Assembly (NCBI GenBank): GCA_963844055.1
Contig: CAWJMN010000001.1
Coordinates: 3,162,001 to 3,226,000 of the forward strand
DNA length: 64,000 bases
DNA from: CAWJMN01 sp963844055
GTDB lineage: Bacteria; Planctomycetota; Planctomycetia; Pirellulales; Pirellulaceae
Direction of reading: 5' to 3'
The notes beneath the pieces were generated by a model. The model was not told where the DNA came from, ran no database searches, and worked only from the letters and a program-made list of their open reading frames with translations. The number at the start of each line of letters is the position of its first letter. Positions within the stretch are counted from its first letter, which is position 1. A program made the translations under genes and the position numbers. This document shows, piece after piece, positions 35,990 through 45,357 of the stretch.

Positions 35990-37633
35990 CTACTGATTCT
36001 GTTCATCAATAAACTTGTACATCCGCTCTGCTAAATCTATCGCATGCGGACTCATATCCCCTATATCAGAAATTGCAGACAATGCCTTGTGGCAAAACAC
36101 TTTCTTGTCCTTGATCGTTCCATACTTATCAGCATAACAAGTCCGCCTTTTACGCTTTTCTTCAGGCAGAAGGGAGTCGATAAACGTCCCTAGCGACATA
36201 CCCTCGTAGGCACTTTGATCAAAATTATCGATTTCCACCTTTCCACCTTCATAGTCGTCAATTACCGCCTTAAGGACCCTTGCGCAACAGGTTCTCAACT
36301 TCCCTAACGGGCAGTCGAACGAACCGCTCTTTAAGAGACTCTGCCAACTTTTCATGTCGCTTATCCTTTCCTGCATCTTTATCTACAATCAGCATTAATT
36401 TGGCACACAGGCGATCTACATTGATCCCTTGCACTTCATTCTCTTCATCATCCAAAAATGACCAGTGGGCGATGTTCGCCCCACCATACTCAACAAATGA
36501 GTAGTGTAGGTTCTCGACAAATTTCCGCTTTTTGGACTTCATAACCTCATGGAGGTAGCGGCTGAAGTATAGCCGGTCGGTAATTCCCTCTACCCAAATA
36601 GTGCAATTCGAGAACATCACCGAAGAGGGAAGCACTCCGATGTGCTTCAATAATTCCTGATCGCCAGCAAGAGCATTGGTCACCTCAAACTTTGGGGCAT
36701 GCTCGCTATCGCCATTGTCTTCGTCTTCTACCTTTTTCTCACACTTAAAAATGGCACAATCGTTGTCAGAGATTGTGATATCTAGAAACTGGCTGGAATG
36801 CGTGGTAACAAACACATGCAGATCGCGGTCTTTATCGCTAAGAATAGTATCGATCAGCACCCGCTGATACCGGAGGAGTCGAGCCCCGTTATCACATCCT
36901 TTCCATTGTGATACTTTGCATCCTGTAGACTCTCAACTCCAGGAACCTTTCTATCTCGAAGACGCATATAGTCCCACCATGTACGGTCAAAATAGGCGAA
37001 ATTGACCTCGGAATTTGACTTCACCACGTCTGTCCCTATTCGCATACCTCGAAGCGTTGGAATGTAGACAAACCTTGCCTTTTGAAATGGGACCGGGGTA
37101 TCCTGTTGTTGTCCACCGATATTGATTGCCTGCGATGTCGTCGCCAATGCAGTTAAACCGTTGGCAACTTCATGAAGCAAATTAGCCGCCCCTTGATATA
37201 GCGGCACATCATTTTTATTTGATTGACCTGTCGCATGCGACGAAAGACGACGTGCAGCCTCCTTAGCTTTTGACGGCAGTTGGCTTTGCAACCCCAAATG
37301 TCCCCCACAGAGATGAAAGCCAACGGGACTTGTTCCGATAGATTCACTAAGCCTCTCCATCAGAAATCTTGAGTCGGCAAATTTCAACCGCAGTTCATGT
37401 AACCGCCGAAATGAATCCCGTACCTTCCGGGCATTTTCATTGTCTGTGGAAACCAGCAAATCTTTACCCACTAAAAACAATTCTCGAAGCAGCCGACTTT
37501 TCCCAGAATTATTGGGGCCTACAAAGGCATTTAGCCGCTTGATACCAACAAGAGAGTTGAATGGAGATGCAGCTGAATACCCGTTTGCAAGCGACTCAGG
37601 AATGCAAATCTCTTCAACGCGTGGAATACTCAT
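35990..37633 (-). pseudogene. OLD-family ATPase/TOPRIM nuclease, decayed
   Basis: Three frames cover one gene. Residues from 37633 have the ATPase start LNAFVGPNNSGKSRLLREL (Walker A). The frame ends at 36856 after GKDVITGLD. The second frame resumes with QRVLIDTILSDKDRDLHVFVTTHSSQFLD (H-loop region), then the TOPRIM domain with WVEGITDRLYF and LIVDKDAGKD. A third frame (to 35990) continues after ENLLRK. In full-length OLD proteins some 100-170 residues, including the signature and the Walker B EEPE, lie between VxTGLD and the QR-L segment. They are missing here, so a deletion rather than a single base is likely at 36862-36880. A second break fits one extra base in CCC at 36277-36279. Confidence 0.75.
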
Positions 37634-37688
37634 TGAGGTATAACTCTTCTGCCTTAAATGCAATGCGAAATCTGCCAAAATAATTGTG

Positions 37689-38628
37689 TTACTTCTTTCC
37701 TGCCTTCTTCTTTGGTGCGACGGCTTTCACCTTTTCTAAAAACATCTTTTGGAAATCGGCCTGCTTCCGTTTGGCGTAAAAGAATTCCATATTCAGCCAG
37801 ACGGGGCCGGGGTCGAGGCGGATGGTTGGTTTGCCGTACATCTCGACGGTGGTGGCGGCGATGCCGGCCTTTTTCAAGGCCTCGGCGCACTGAATGACAA
37901 AGCTATCAAAAGTCTCGGCAGATTTTGGAACCGCTTTGCATGCGGCCGGTTTTTGAAGACGACTGAGCCGCGCGGTGACGTGCTCCTGAACGTATTCATT
38001 ATCGATCTCGAGCAAGGCTTTGATTCCCTTAACCTCTTTATCGGGAAGCAGGTCACAGGCAAAACGCCCCGCGTCAACTTGTTCGTCCTCGGTCAGGGCA
38101 TCTTCGGTTTGCAACAACTGGAGAAGTGCTCGCGAGGCCACCAGATCGCCCTTTGTGCGGTCCGGGCCGTCAAAGTCGGTGGGCAATTCGTGGATCTCTA
38201 GATAGTCACCCTCCGAGACGTAGTCGATGGCCGTACGCAGAAAGCTCTCGATCGAACGGGCGAGGAGCTTGGGCTGGTCATCGTGGTTCACCAGCACCAC
38301 ATAGCCCGCCAGGGGCGACATGCAGCAGACACAAATCGGATTGGAATCTTGATTGTCCATTAATGGCCAAAGGCCCCAGCACGACTCAAAAAACGTCGTG
38401 GCATTTCCCAGCTTGATCGCCGCAGCCAAGGTGAATAGTTCCAGCGACGACAAGTCCTGCGACCGGCCTTTGCCACCATTTCCTGACAGGTACCAAGCGT
38501 GAACGGCCTTCGGGAGCGTAAGGCCCGCCTTCTTTTCGGCCTTGGCTAGTTCAGCCGTCGTTGCGGGCTTGCGCTTGCTGGATCTGAAACGTCTCGCGAA
38601 AAGCTGCAAGCAATGTTTTTTTGGCCAC
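37689..38628 (-). pseudogene. SMI1/KNR4 (SUKH)-like protein, frameshifted near its start
   Basis: The body of the protein (about 300 residues) reads as a SUKH domain: an LPKAVHAWYLSGNGGKG start and a later LAGYVVLVNHDDQPKLLARSIESFLRTAIDYV. A C-terminal helical part and a lysine-rich end follow. The only good translation start is a GTG at 38628 with AGGAGAG 7 bases before it. It gives AKKTLLAAFRETFQIQQA and then stops at 38551-38553 in that frame. The remaining body continues in the next frame from about residue 20. That fits one extra base between 38563 and 38605. SUKH proteins are often immunity or regulatory partners; no toxin is adjacent. If the start is instead a TTG at 38609, no Shine-Dalgarno supports it. 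Confidence 0.65.
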
Positions 38629-38841
38629 GATCGATCTCTCCTTTAGTGCCGGGCTGGATACTGCGGACCATGCTACTCTTGCCAAAAGTGAAGTTTCAAG
38701 TACACGCCTATTTAGGCTCAGCCTACCAAGTTGCGTCGCCGCCCCTATCGGCAGATAATCCAGGTTGTGGGTTGCCTTCTTGCGATCCGCATTCACCAGC
38801 CGTTCTGACTGCCTGCTTAGGATTCCGCATAGAAAGCCCCG

Positions 38842-39123
38842 ATGCAATACGTTTTGATCATTCATGAAGTGGCCGACTATCCCGCTTGGAAGAAAGTCTT
38901 TGATGGGGCAGCCGGCATTCGCAAAGAAGCGGGGGAGCGGTCGTATCAGGTACTAAAATATCAAAGCGATCCCAACAAGATTGTCCACTTCTCCGCCTGG
39001 ACCTCGATTGACGATGCCAAACGCTTTTTCGAATCGCCGAAGCTCGTTAAGATTCGGCAAGAAGCTGGCGTGAAATCGCCGGACTTCATCTATCTCGACC
39101 AGCTAGAGGCGGGCACGCTTTAA
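38842..39123 (+). CDS. Antibiotic biosynthesis monooxygenase (ABM)-like dimeric barrel protein
   Basis: The 93-residue protein has the ferredoxin-like dimeric alpha/beta-barrel pattern of the ABM and stress-responsive barrel families: VLIIHEVADYPAWKKVFDGA, YQVLKYQSDPNKIVHFSAWTSIDDAKRFFESPKL. Substrate unknown. First of three co-directional small genes (45-base gap to the next), which may form an operon for modification of a small molecule. Length and fold are typical. Confidence 0.8.
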   Translation: MQYVLIIHEVADYPAWKKVFDGAAGIRKEAGERSYQVLKYQSDPNKIVHFSAWTSIDDAKRFFESPKLVKIRQEAGVKSPDFIYLDQLEAGTL

Positions 39124-39168
39124 CGAGCATGTGAAATTCCTTCGTGTCACGTTTCCCAAGGTTATCCC

Positions 39169-39561
39169 ATGAAGCCTCAGCCGATGATTGTGGTAAACGA
39201 TGTCGAAGCCAGCAGTCGGTGGTATCAAGCCGTATTGGGCCTACACAGCGGGCATGGCGGCAAAGAGTACGAGCAACTCTTGCATGAGGGAGAGATCGTG
39301 CTTCAACTGCACCACTGGGATGCTCACGAACATCCGCATCTGGGAAACCCGGCACTGACACCTTACGGAAACGGGTCGCTTCTGTGGTTTGAAACCCAAA
39401 CGTTTCCGGCAATCCTCAAGCGGATTCAAGCGACGCAGGCCGTCGTTTTAGAAGGTCCTTTGATCAATCCCAATGCCAACCACCTGGAGATTTGGCTGCG
39501 TGACCTGGATGGCTACGTTGTAGTGGTGGCTAGTCCTTACGGAGACGTCCGCCTCACTTGA
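39169..39561 (+). CDS. Glyoxalase/VOC superfamily protein
   Basis: This 130-residue protein has a single vicinal-oxygen-chelate fold: PMIVVNDVEASSRWYQAVLGL, a mid-domain QLHHWDAHEHPHLGNP and NHLEIWLRDLDGYVVVVASPYG. The last strand has metal-ligand candidates (His, Glu). Members are dioxygenases, lyases or resistance proteins, and the substrate cannot be read. Second gene of the small operon with the ABM-like and SRPBCC genes. Starts at a family-typical ATG. Confidence 0.82.
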   Translation: MKPQPMIVVNDVEASSRWYQAVLGLHSGHGGKEYEQLLHEGEIVLQLHHWDAHEHPHLGNPALTPYGNGSLLWFETQTFPAILKRIQATQAVVLEGPLINPNANHLEIWLRDLDGYVVVVASPYGDVRLT

Positions 39562-39594
39562 TTCGCAATCGCACTTCCACAACTCACGGGGCAG

Positions 39595-40086
39595 ATGATG
39601 CCAACCTTGCAACTGACGACACCAATCTCTGCCCCCATTAATCGAGTATTTGATTTAGCCCGCTGTATCGATTTGCACACGCACACGACTTCCTCTACGG
39701 GTGAGCAAGCCATAGCGGGCGTTACCAGCGGCCTGATCGGACTGAGAGAAGAAGTAACTTGGCGGGCCAAGCACTTGGGCCTGTGGCAAACGCTCACCGT
39801 TCGCATCACCAAGTTCGAACGCCCCACCTATTTCGCCGACGAAATGCTGCGGGGCGCATTCCAGCAGATGCAGCACGAACATCATTTTGAAGCCACCAGT
39901 ACCGGCACGCTCATGCGAGATGTGTTTTCGTACACTTCACCCTGGGGACTTTTGGGACGCTTGGCCGACATGCTGTTTTTAGAACGTTACCTGCGGCACT
40001 TCTTGGTGGAGCGCAATCGCATCCTTCAGCAAGTGGCAGAATCCGAAGAGTGGAAGCACTATTTGCCAGCAAGCGACCTGCCTTAG
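39595..40086 (+). CDS. SRPBCC/cyclase-like lipid- or small-molecule-binding protein
   Basis: The 163 residues have the START/SRPBCC pattern PTLQLTTPISAPINRVFDLARCIDLH at the start and a long C-terminal helix (LRHFLVERNRILQQV). Such proteins bind or transform hydrophobic ligands. Last gene of the three-gene operon; its stop lies 4 bases past the end of the convergent nhaR-like gene, so the two overlap at their 3' ends. Cytoplasmic. Function unknown beyond ligand binding. Confidence 0.75.
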   Translation: MMPTLQLTTPISAPINRVFDLARCIDLHTHTTSSTGEQAIAGVTSGLIGLREEVTWRAKHLGLWQTLTVRITKFERPTYFADEMLRGAFQQMQHEHHFEATSTGTLMRDVFSYTSPWGLLGRLADMLFLERYLRHFLVERNRILQQVAESEEWKHYLPASDLP

Positions 40087-41000
40087 GTCGAAGTTCCCTC
40101 AAGCGGGCCAAACTGCTCCCGTGCGGAGTTCGCAACCGCCAGCACGGCCGGATGCTTGATCCGGCGCTCAACCGAAATGGCATAGTACCTTTCGCGCAGT
40201 CCGTTGAGCGTGCCGATGTGCTGTACGTTGTACTGCTTTTCAATTTCGCTAACGATAGCCGCCGGCGCTGGAAATAGCCCCAAGCCTTCTTGGCCAAAAA
40301 CCTTGAGGAGCGCCGTATCTTCAAACTCTCCCATAACATTAGGCCGGATGTCGTTCTCGTCGAACCATTGGTCCAACGCCCGCCGCTGAGAAGTGCCATG
40401 GCCGGGAAGCAAGATCGGCGCCGTCCCCAATGACTCGGGAAAGTCTTTGCGATACTTTTTGGCCAGCGCAGGAGTTCCAAAGAAGGCAATGCCACACTGT
40501 CCCAGCAAGTGGCTATAGGCGCGCACCTTAACGGACGAGCTCACTGGCGAATCGGATAGCACCAAATCCAGCTCATGCGTGGCCAACTGCGTTAGCAACT
40601 CTTCAAAGTTCCCTTCGCGACATACAAGCCGAATGGGCTCTGCCATATGCAGGGCAGGGCGAAGCAAGCGATAGACAATCATCTTGGGCAGAACATCAGG
40701 GATCCCCACCGTAAACATCAGGGGTTGGCCGGTGGGGCGTCCCTTCAGCGCATCGGAAAGTTCGCGCCCCAGCGTGAAGATCTCTTCCGCATAGCGATAA
40801 ACCATGCGCCCCGTTTCAGTCAGTTGTAGATTTCGGCCGCTGCGCTGAAATAGCTTGTTGCCTACGTTCCGCTCTAACTTGGAAAGCTGCGTACTGATGG
40901 TCGGCTGCGACAGGTGCAATATGTCGCACGCTTTGGCAATGCTCCCCTCGCGGGCCACCACCCAGAAATACAAAAGATGGTGATAATTAAGCCAATCCAT
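40083..41000 (-). CDS. nhaR: LysR-type transcriptional activator, NhaR-like
   Basis: The 305-residue protein begins DWLNYHHLLYFWVVAREGSIAKACDILHLSQPTISTQLSKLER, a LysR winged HTH (about 4-60) with the NhaR-type YHHLLYF opening. A ~230-residue effector domain follows. NhaR activates sodium/proton antiporter genes in response to Na+; no antiporter gene is in the window, so the target is not shown here. It is divergently arranged with the hibernation-factor gene across a 146-base AT-rich gap that may hold its own operator. Length and start fit the family. Confidence 0.86.
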   Translation of the reverse strand: MDWLNYHHLLYFWVVAREGSIAKACDILHLSQPTISTQLSKLERNVGNKLFQRSGRNLQLTETGRMVYRYAEEIFTLGRELSDALKGRPTGQPLMFTVGIPDVLPKMIVYRLLRPALHMAEPIRLVCREGNFEELLTQLATHELDLVLSDSPVSSSVKVRAYSHLLGQCGIAFFGTPALAKKYRKDFPESLGTAPILLPGHGTSQRRALDQWFDENDIRPNVMGEFEDTALLKVFGQEGLGLFPAPAAIVSEIEKQYNVQHIGTLNGLRERYYAISVERRIKHPAVLAVANSAREQFGPLEGTST

Positions 41001-41146
41001 CGCAACGCCCTCTCATCGCTTTTATGAATGAATGCAATCGATGCTTTCTATTTGTCTAAGTATAGCGCCCCGGCCAATAATGCAAGTGTAGGGAAAGTAC
41101 TTTCTCTTTCCGAACGGAACAATCCAACCTCAAGGGAGTAACCGCC

Positions 41147-41533
41147 ATGAAGCTAGTCATTCAAAAGCGGCAGGGGGTCCTGACGCCAGAATTGAAGGAA
41201 TGGGCCGAACGTCGCCTGCTGTTTGCCTTGTCCCGGTTTGCCGGAACGATCGACCGGGTGCACGTGGTCTTCACCGACAACAATGGTCCCAAAGGGGGCG
41301 TCGACCAGGCCTGTCGCATGTCAGCATTTTTAAAGGGGGGCGAGACACTGACGGTTTCTTACACCGATGAACAACTGGAAGTGGCGGCTTCCCGAGCAGC
41401 CGACCGTCTGGGACGAACCATTTCCCGTCATCTGGAACGTGGTCGAGAGGTGCGAAAAGCCCCGTCCCACCGGCTTGATTTGCCCAATTCCCCAGTTTTC
41501 GACCTCATTCCAGAGAATTCGGACAGCATATAG
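41147..41533 (+). CDS. hpf: Ribosome hibernation promoting factor/RaiA-like protein
   Basis: This 128-residue protein resembles the short HPF/YfiA/RaiA group. It starts with MKLVIQKRQGVLTPELKEWAERRLLFALSRF, then VHVVFTDNNGPKGGVDQACRMSAFL, then a helix with ASRAADRLGRTISRHLERGRE. Family members bind ribosomes in slow growth and block or dimerise them. Here the C-terminal ~25 residues are a short disordered tail without the extra dimerisation domain of long HPF. GGGAG lies 9 bases upstream of the ATG. Divergent from nhaR. Confidence 0.82.
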   Translation: MKLVIQKRQGVLTPELKEWAERRLLFALSRFAGTIDRVHVVFTDNNGPKGGVDQACRMSAFLKGGETLTVSYTDEQLEVAASRAADRLGRTISRHLERGREVRKAPSHRLDLPNSPVFDLIPENSDSI

Positions 41534-41682
41534 CCCCCCCTTTTTTACGACTCTACAACATAACGATTTTGTTAGATTCAGACTTCAGTGGCAGGTTGAC
41601 TTTTGGTACCCTAGCCACAGAACGCCCCAGATAGTGGGCTTAAAAGCTCTCCCGCCAAACACCTTTAATACTTCGAAAGCAG

Positions 41683-43938
41683 ATGCCGTTGCGTAGAGAT
41701 TCCACCTCACCTTCGATGGATGAACACGGGCCCTGGTCGGTTTCCTTTTTGGAGACCGAAGCGCTGCTCCAGCGTCTATTGGCGGTGGGTTCGGCCGTCT
41801 TTGATCGGGCGCAGGCCCGGCGGGCGGTTCGAGAAGTCCTTTCACAGTACGTCCCGCAAGGAGCGCTACTGCAACTACAGGGGCTATCGGACATTTTGGA
41901 ACGACTTGGCCAGCGTGGGAAAACCGCAATCGGCGGCGCACCCAAGCTGGTTGCCGCTGTTCGACAGGGGCCCATTGTCTTCGCCGCTGCACGCGGCGAT
42001 GCATTGCCCCACTGGATTTTGGTCCAAGGCGTTTCGGGCAACCGCATTCGCATCGCCAGTGCCACGGGGCCGTCTCGCTGGATCTCGTCAGAAGAATTGG
42101 AAGCCATTGCCCTAATGGAAAGTCCAGGCACATTTGTCTGGCTCCAAGTTCAGGCAGCACTTCCCGTTGCCAAGCGAAGTACTGCCTTAGATTCGACTGC
42201 ATCACATTCGTCACACGATACTCACCACCATCATCATGCCTCACCACTAAGTCAACTAATCGCCATTTTGCGTCCCGAGGTGGGGGACATCTGGGTTGTC
42301 GCCTTGTTCGCGCTGGTGGTTGGCTTCTTAGGGCTGGCGACGCCTATCGCGGTTGAATCCCTGGTAAACACGGTGGCGTTCGGCCGTTTCATGCAGCCGG
42401 TTGTCGTGATCTCGATCATGCTGCTAGGCTTTTTAGGTTTTGCCGCCATCTTGAAAGGGCTGCAAGCCTGCATTGTAGAAGTCATTCAGCGGCGCATTTT
42501 TGTTCGCGTTGTGTGCGACCTCGCTTATCGGTTGCCGCGCGTCGACAAGGAATCGCTGGAGAGCCAGCGTGGCCCCGAACTGGTCAATCGCTTCTTCGAT
42601 GTAATGACCGTGCAAAAGTCGGCGGCAACACTTGTGCTGGACGGCGTATCCATCGTGCTGCAAACCGGCATTGGGATGGCAATCCTGGCGTTTTATCATC
42701 CGCTATTGGCAGGCTTTGATCTTGGGTTATTGCTGTTCCTTGGCGTAATTGTGTATATCCTCGGACGAGGCGCAGTAGATTCTTCCATTGTCGAGTCGAG
42801 GGCCAAGTACAATGTGGCCGCTTGGCTGGAAGAGCTCGCCCAATTTCCGATCACGTTTAAGTCCTACGGCGGCAAAGAGCGGGCTATTGATCGGGCCGAC
42901 CAGTTGGCCGTGGAATATGTCCTGGCCCGGAAACAACACTTTCGCATCCTCCTACGGCAGATCGCTTTCAGCCTTGGCCTACAAGCGGTGGCAGGTTCGC
43001 TAATCTTGGGCTTGGGGGGCTGGCTGGTAATTCACAACCAACTAACGCTGGGCCAGTTGGTCGCTGCAGAACTGATCGTGACCGTGATTGTGAGCTCCTT
43101 TGCCAAACTGGGCAAACACTTGGAGTCTTACTACGACCTACTAGCCGCTGTCGATAAGCTGGGACACTTACTCCACTTGCCAATGGAGCGAGAGACTGGC
43201 GGCAATCTTTCTGCGAGTGCCCATGGGATGGCCATCAAAATGACCAATGCGTCGGCTTCGCAGGGGGCAACCGGCCTAGATGAAGAACACGCTTTCTCGG
43301 CCGATGAGCATGGACGATTCAACCTGTCCGCAATCCCTGGGTCAACTGTGGCCATCATGGGTCCCCCTAGCTCCGGCAAGTCGACCATTTTGGATCTGCT
43401 ATACGGATTACGCCAACTTCATAGCGGCCTGATCGAACTGGATAACACGGAAATCCGATCGATTCACCCCAGCGCACTGCGCAAGCAAGTGGTACTGCTT
43501 CGTGATGTGGAGATCCTCAGTGGAACCGTCGCCGAAAACGTGCACTTGGATCGCATCGATGTTAGCTACGAAGAGGTTCGTGGTGCCTTGAAGGGGGTCT
43601 GCCTCTATGAGCAAATGCTAGCTCTTCCGCAAGGCTTAGAAACACCGCTCTATTCCGTTGGCTCGCCACTTTCCGGAAGCCAAGGGCAACTGCTCATGCT
43701 GGCGCGAGGCTTAGTCGCACGCCCCCGATTGCTACTGATTGATGGCCTGCTCGACGGCATTGCAGATGAGCTTTTGACCGACATTTTCGAAACCCTCCAC
43801 GTGACTGCCAAAGGCTGCACCATCTTGATTGTCACCGGACGGCACGACATTGCCGACCGCTGCGATCAAGTGGTCTCCCTGCACTCCATGGATGGATTTG
43901 AGGCCGAGATGCACAATTCCAGCGAGTCCCATAACTAA
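41683..43938 (+). CDS. ABC-type exporter (peptidase-like N-terminus) with degenerate ATPase
   Basis: The 751-residue protein has the layout of type I secretion ATPases. An N-terminal ~150-residue part resembles the C39-peptidase-like region but lacks an obvious catalytic Cys; a His-rich linker (HSSHDTHHHHHA, about 172-183) follows. Membrane helices run from about 205 to 500, and the ATP-binding domain from about 550. In the ATPase, Walker A is GPPSSGKST (560-568) and the signature LSGSQGQLLMLARG (663-676) is good. However, the expected Q-loop Gln is replaced (VVLLRDVEIL, 603-612), the Walker B Glu is Gly688 (LLLIDGLLDG), and the H-loop reads TGRHD (718-722) rather than TH. Followed by HlyD-like and TolC-like genes; substrate unknown. 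Confidence 0.88.
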   Translation: MPLRRDSTSPSMDEHGPWSVSFLETEALLQRLLAVGSAVFDRAQARRAVREVLSQYVPQGALLQLQGLSDILERLGQRGKTAIGGAPKLVAAVRQGPIVFAAARGDALPHWILVQGVSGNRIRIASATGPSRWISSEELEAIALMESPGTFVWLQVQAALPVAKRSTALDSTASHSSHDTHHHHHASPLSQLIAILRPEVGDIWVVALFALVVGFLGLATPIAVESLVNTVAFGRFMQPVVVISIMLLGFLGFAAILKGLQACIVEVIQRRIFVRVVCDLAYRLPRVDKESLESQRGPELVNRFFDVMTVQKSAATLVLDGVSIVLQTGIGMAILAFYHPLLAGFDLGLLLFLGVIVYILGRGAVDSSIVESRAKYNVAAWLEELAQFPITFKSYGGKERAIDRADQLAVEYVLARKQHFRILLRQIAFSLGLQAVAGSLILGLGGWLVIHNQLTLGQLVAAELIVTVIVSSFAKLGKHLESYYDLLAAVDKLGHLLHLPMERETGGNLSASAHGMAIKMTNASASQGATGLDEEHAFSADEHGRFNLSAIPGSTVAIMGPPSSGKSTILDLLYGLRQLHSGLIELDNTEIRSIHPSALRKQVVLLRDVEILSGTVAENVHLDRIDVSYEEVRGALKGVCLYEQMLALPQGLETPLYSVGSPLSGSQGQLLMLARGLVARPRLLLIDGLLDGIADELLTDIFETLHVTAKGCTILIVTGRHDIADRCDQVVSLHSMDGFEAEMHNSSESHN

Positions 43939-43994
43939 CCCCCCAGTGCAAGGATGCAACTTAGCGATTCCTCCCTTTCCCAAATACAATTCCT

Positions 43995-45357
43995 ATGCTA
44001 ATGATGCCCCCCAATCCAATGGCCCAATACACTGCGATGCAGCTCGTCCGTTCGTCACGGCGCGTTCGCATTTTTGCCGTTTGGCTGTTACTGGTAATGG
44101 TAGGCGTGTTGCTGAGCAATGCTCCTTTTGCCATGGCAGCAGACCGCGAGAGGAACGGGGCGCGTGATTGCCTATTTTCCAACCGAACGACCGCAAACCG
44201 TGGAATCTCCGATCTACGGGCGTGTAGCCAACTGGGGCAATAACATTGTGGAAGGGGCGCGCGTCAAAAAGGGTGACTTCATCCTCGAGATTCGCGACAA
44301 CGACGCTTCGCGGTCTCAGCGACTGACGGAGCAAATGGCCAATACGCAAGAAAAGATTCGCTTACTGAAAACGAAGGCAGAGACTTACGGCCGGCAGGTG
44401 GAAGATCTCACCGAAGCAAAGAAGATGCTGATCCAAGCGGGTGAAGAACTGATCGAGGCTGCCAAACAAAAGATCACGGCCGAAGAGCAGGGCCTTCGCG
44501 CCGCTCGCGCTGGTGAGGTTCAAACCAAAGCAAACTTTGAACGTCAAAAGGCTTTGCGAGACCTTGGCATTCAAGCTGGCAAAGAGATTGAACAAGAGCA
44601 GCGCAAATATGAAGAAGCACAAGCCAAATATTTGGCGGCCCAGGCCTATGTAAGTGAAGCCAAGAACAACCTTCAGGCAAAAATTCACGAGCTTGAGCAA
44701 AAGTCGCGTGAAGCCGAGACCAAGATTGACTACGCGCGGGCCATGCAACAAGAAGCGCTCGGCGATGTGCAACTTGCCAGCAAAGACTTGCTCGACATCG
44801 AAGGGAAAGCGGCCCAGTTTGAAAGTCGCCGTGTCTTGGCACCGCGCGACGGCATCATCTTCAAACTGTTTGTTAGTGAAAATGCGGAGATGCTGAAGGA
44901 AGGGGATGCCCTCTTCACTATCGTGCCGGAAATTACCGACCACGCCGTAGAGCTGCTGGTCGATGGCAATGACATTCCTTTGGTCGACATTGGCAGCGAG
45001 GTTCGTTTACAGTTCCATGGCTTTCCAGCCGTCCAGTTTGTCTCGGGTTGGCCCAAAGTAAGTCGCGGCACCTTCGGCGCAACGGTCGTTGCCATCGATG
45101 CCACCGACACCAAAGGCAAGTTCCGCATTCTGGTGCGTCCGCCTACTGGGGATGAACCATGGGGACAGAATGAGAAATGGCCTGACGATCGTTTCCTTCG
45201 CCAAGGCGTTCGCGTCAATGGCTGGGTCATGCTGAAACAAGTGACGCTCGGGTATGAGATCTGGCGTCAACTGAATGGGTTCCCGCCGGACTTTGAACAA
45301 AGCGACGAAGCCAAGTCGGACGGCAAGGGGACCAAGAAGGTAAAGCTTCCGAAATGA
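43995..45357 (+). pseudogene. HlyD-type membrane fusion protein, frameshifted after the membrane anchor
   Basis: Frame 1 (start ATG 43995) gives a short cytoplasmic start and the membrane helix RIFAVWLLLVMVGVLLSNAP. The next frame (from about 44119) continues LLLPWQQTARGTGRVIAYFPTERPQTVE, a long coiled coil (about 90-230) and the beta-barrel region with VLAPRDGIIFKL. The joint suggests one extra T in the run TTTT at 44126-44129; removal gives SNAPLPWQQTARG. HlyD proteins bridge an inner-membrane ABC exporter to an outer-membrane channel, and this one lies between an ABC gene (56-base gap) and a TolC-like gene (4-base overlap). If the indel is real the protein would be unanchored. Confidence 0.83.

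Noticed and set aside
34027..37633. Helicase next to an OLD-type nuclease as a Gabija-like defence pair
   Set aside because: The two genes are convergent, the helicase is of the Upf1/SMUBP-2 type rather than UvrD-like GajB, and the nuclease is broken.
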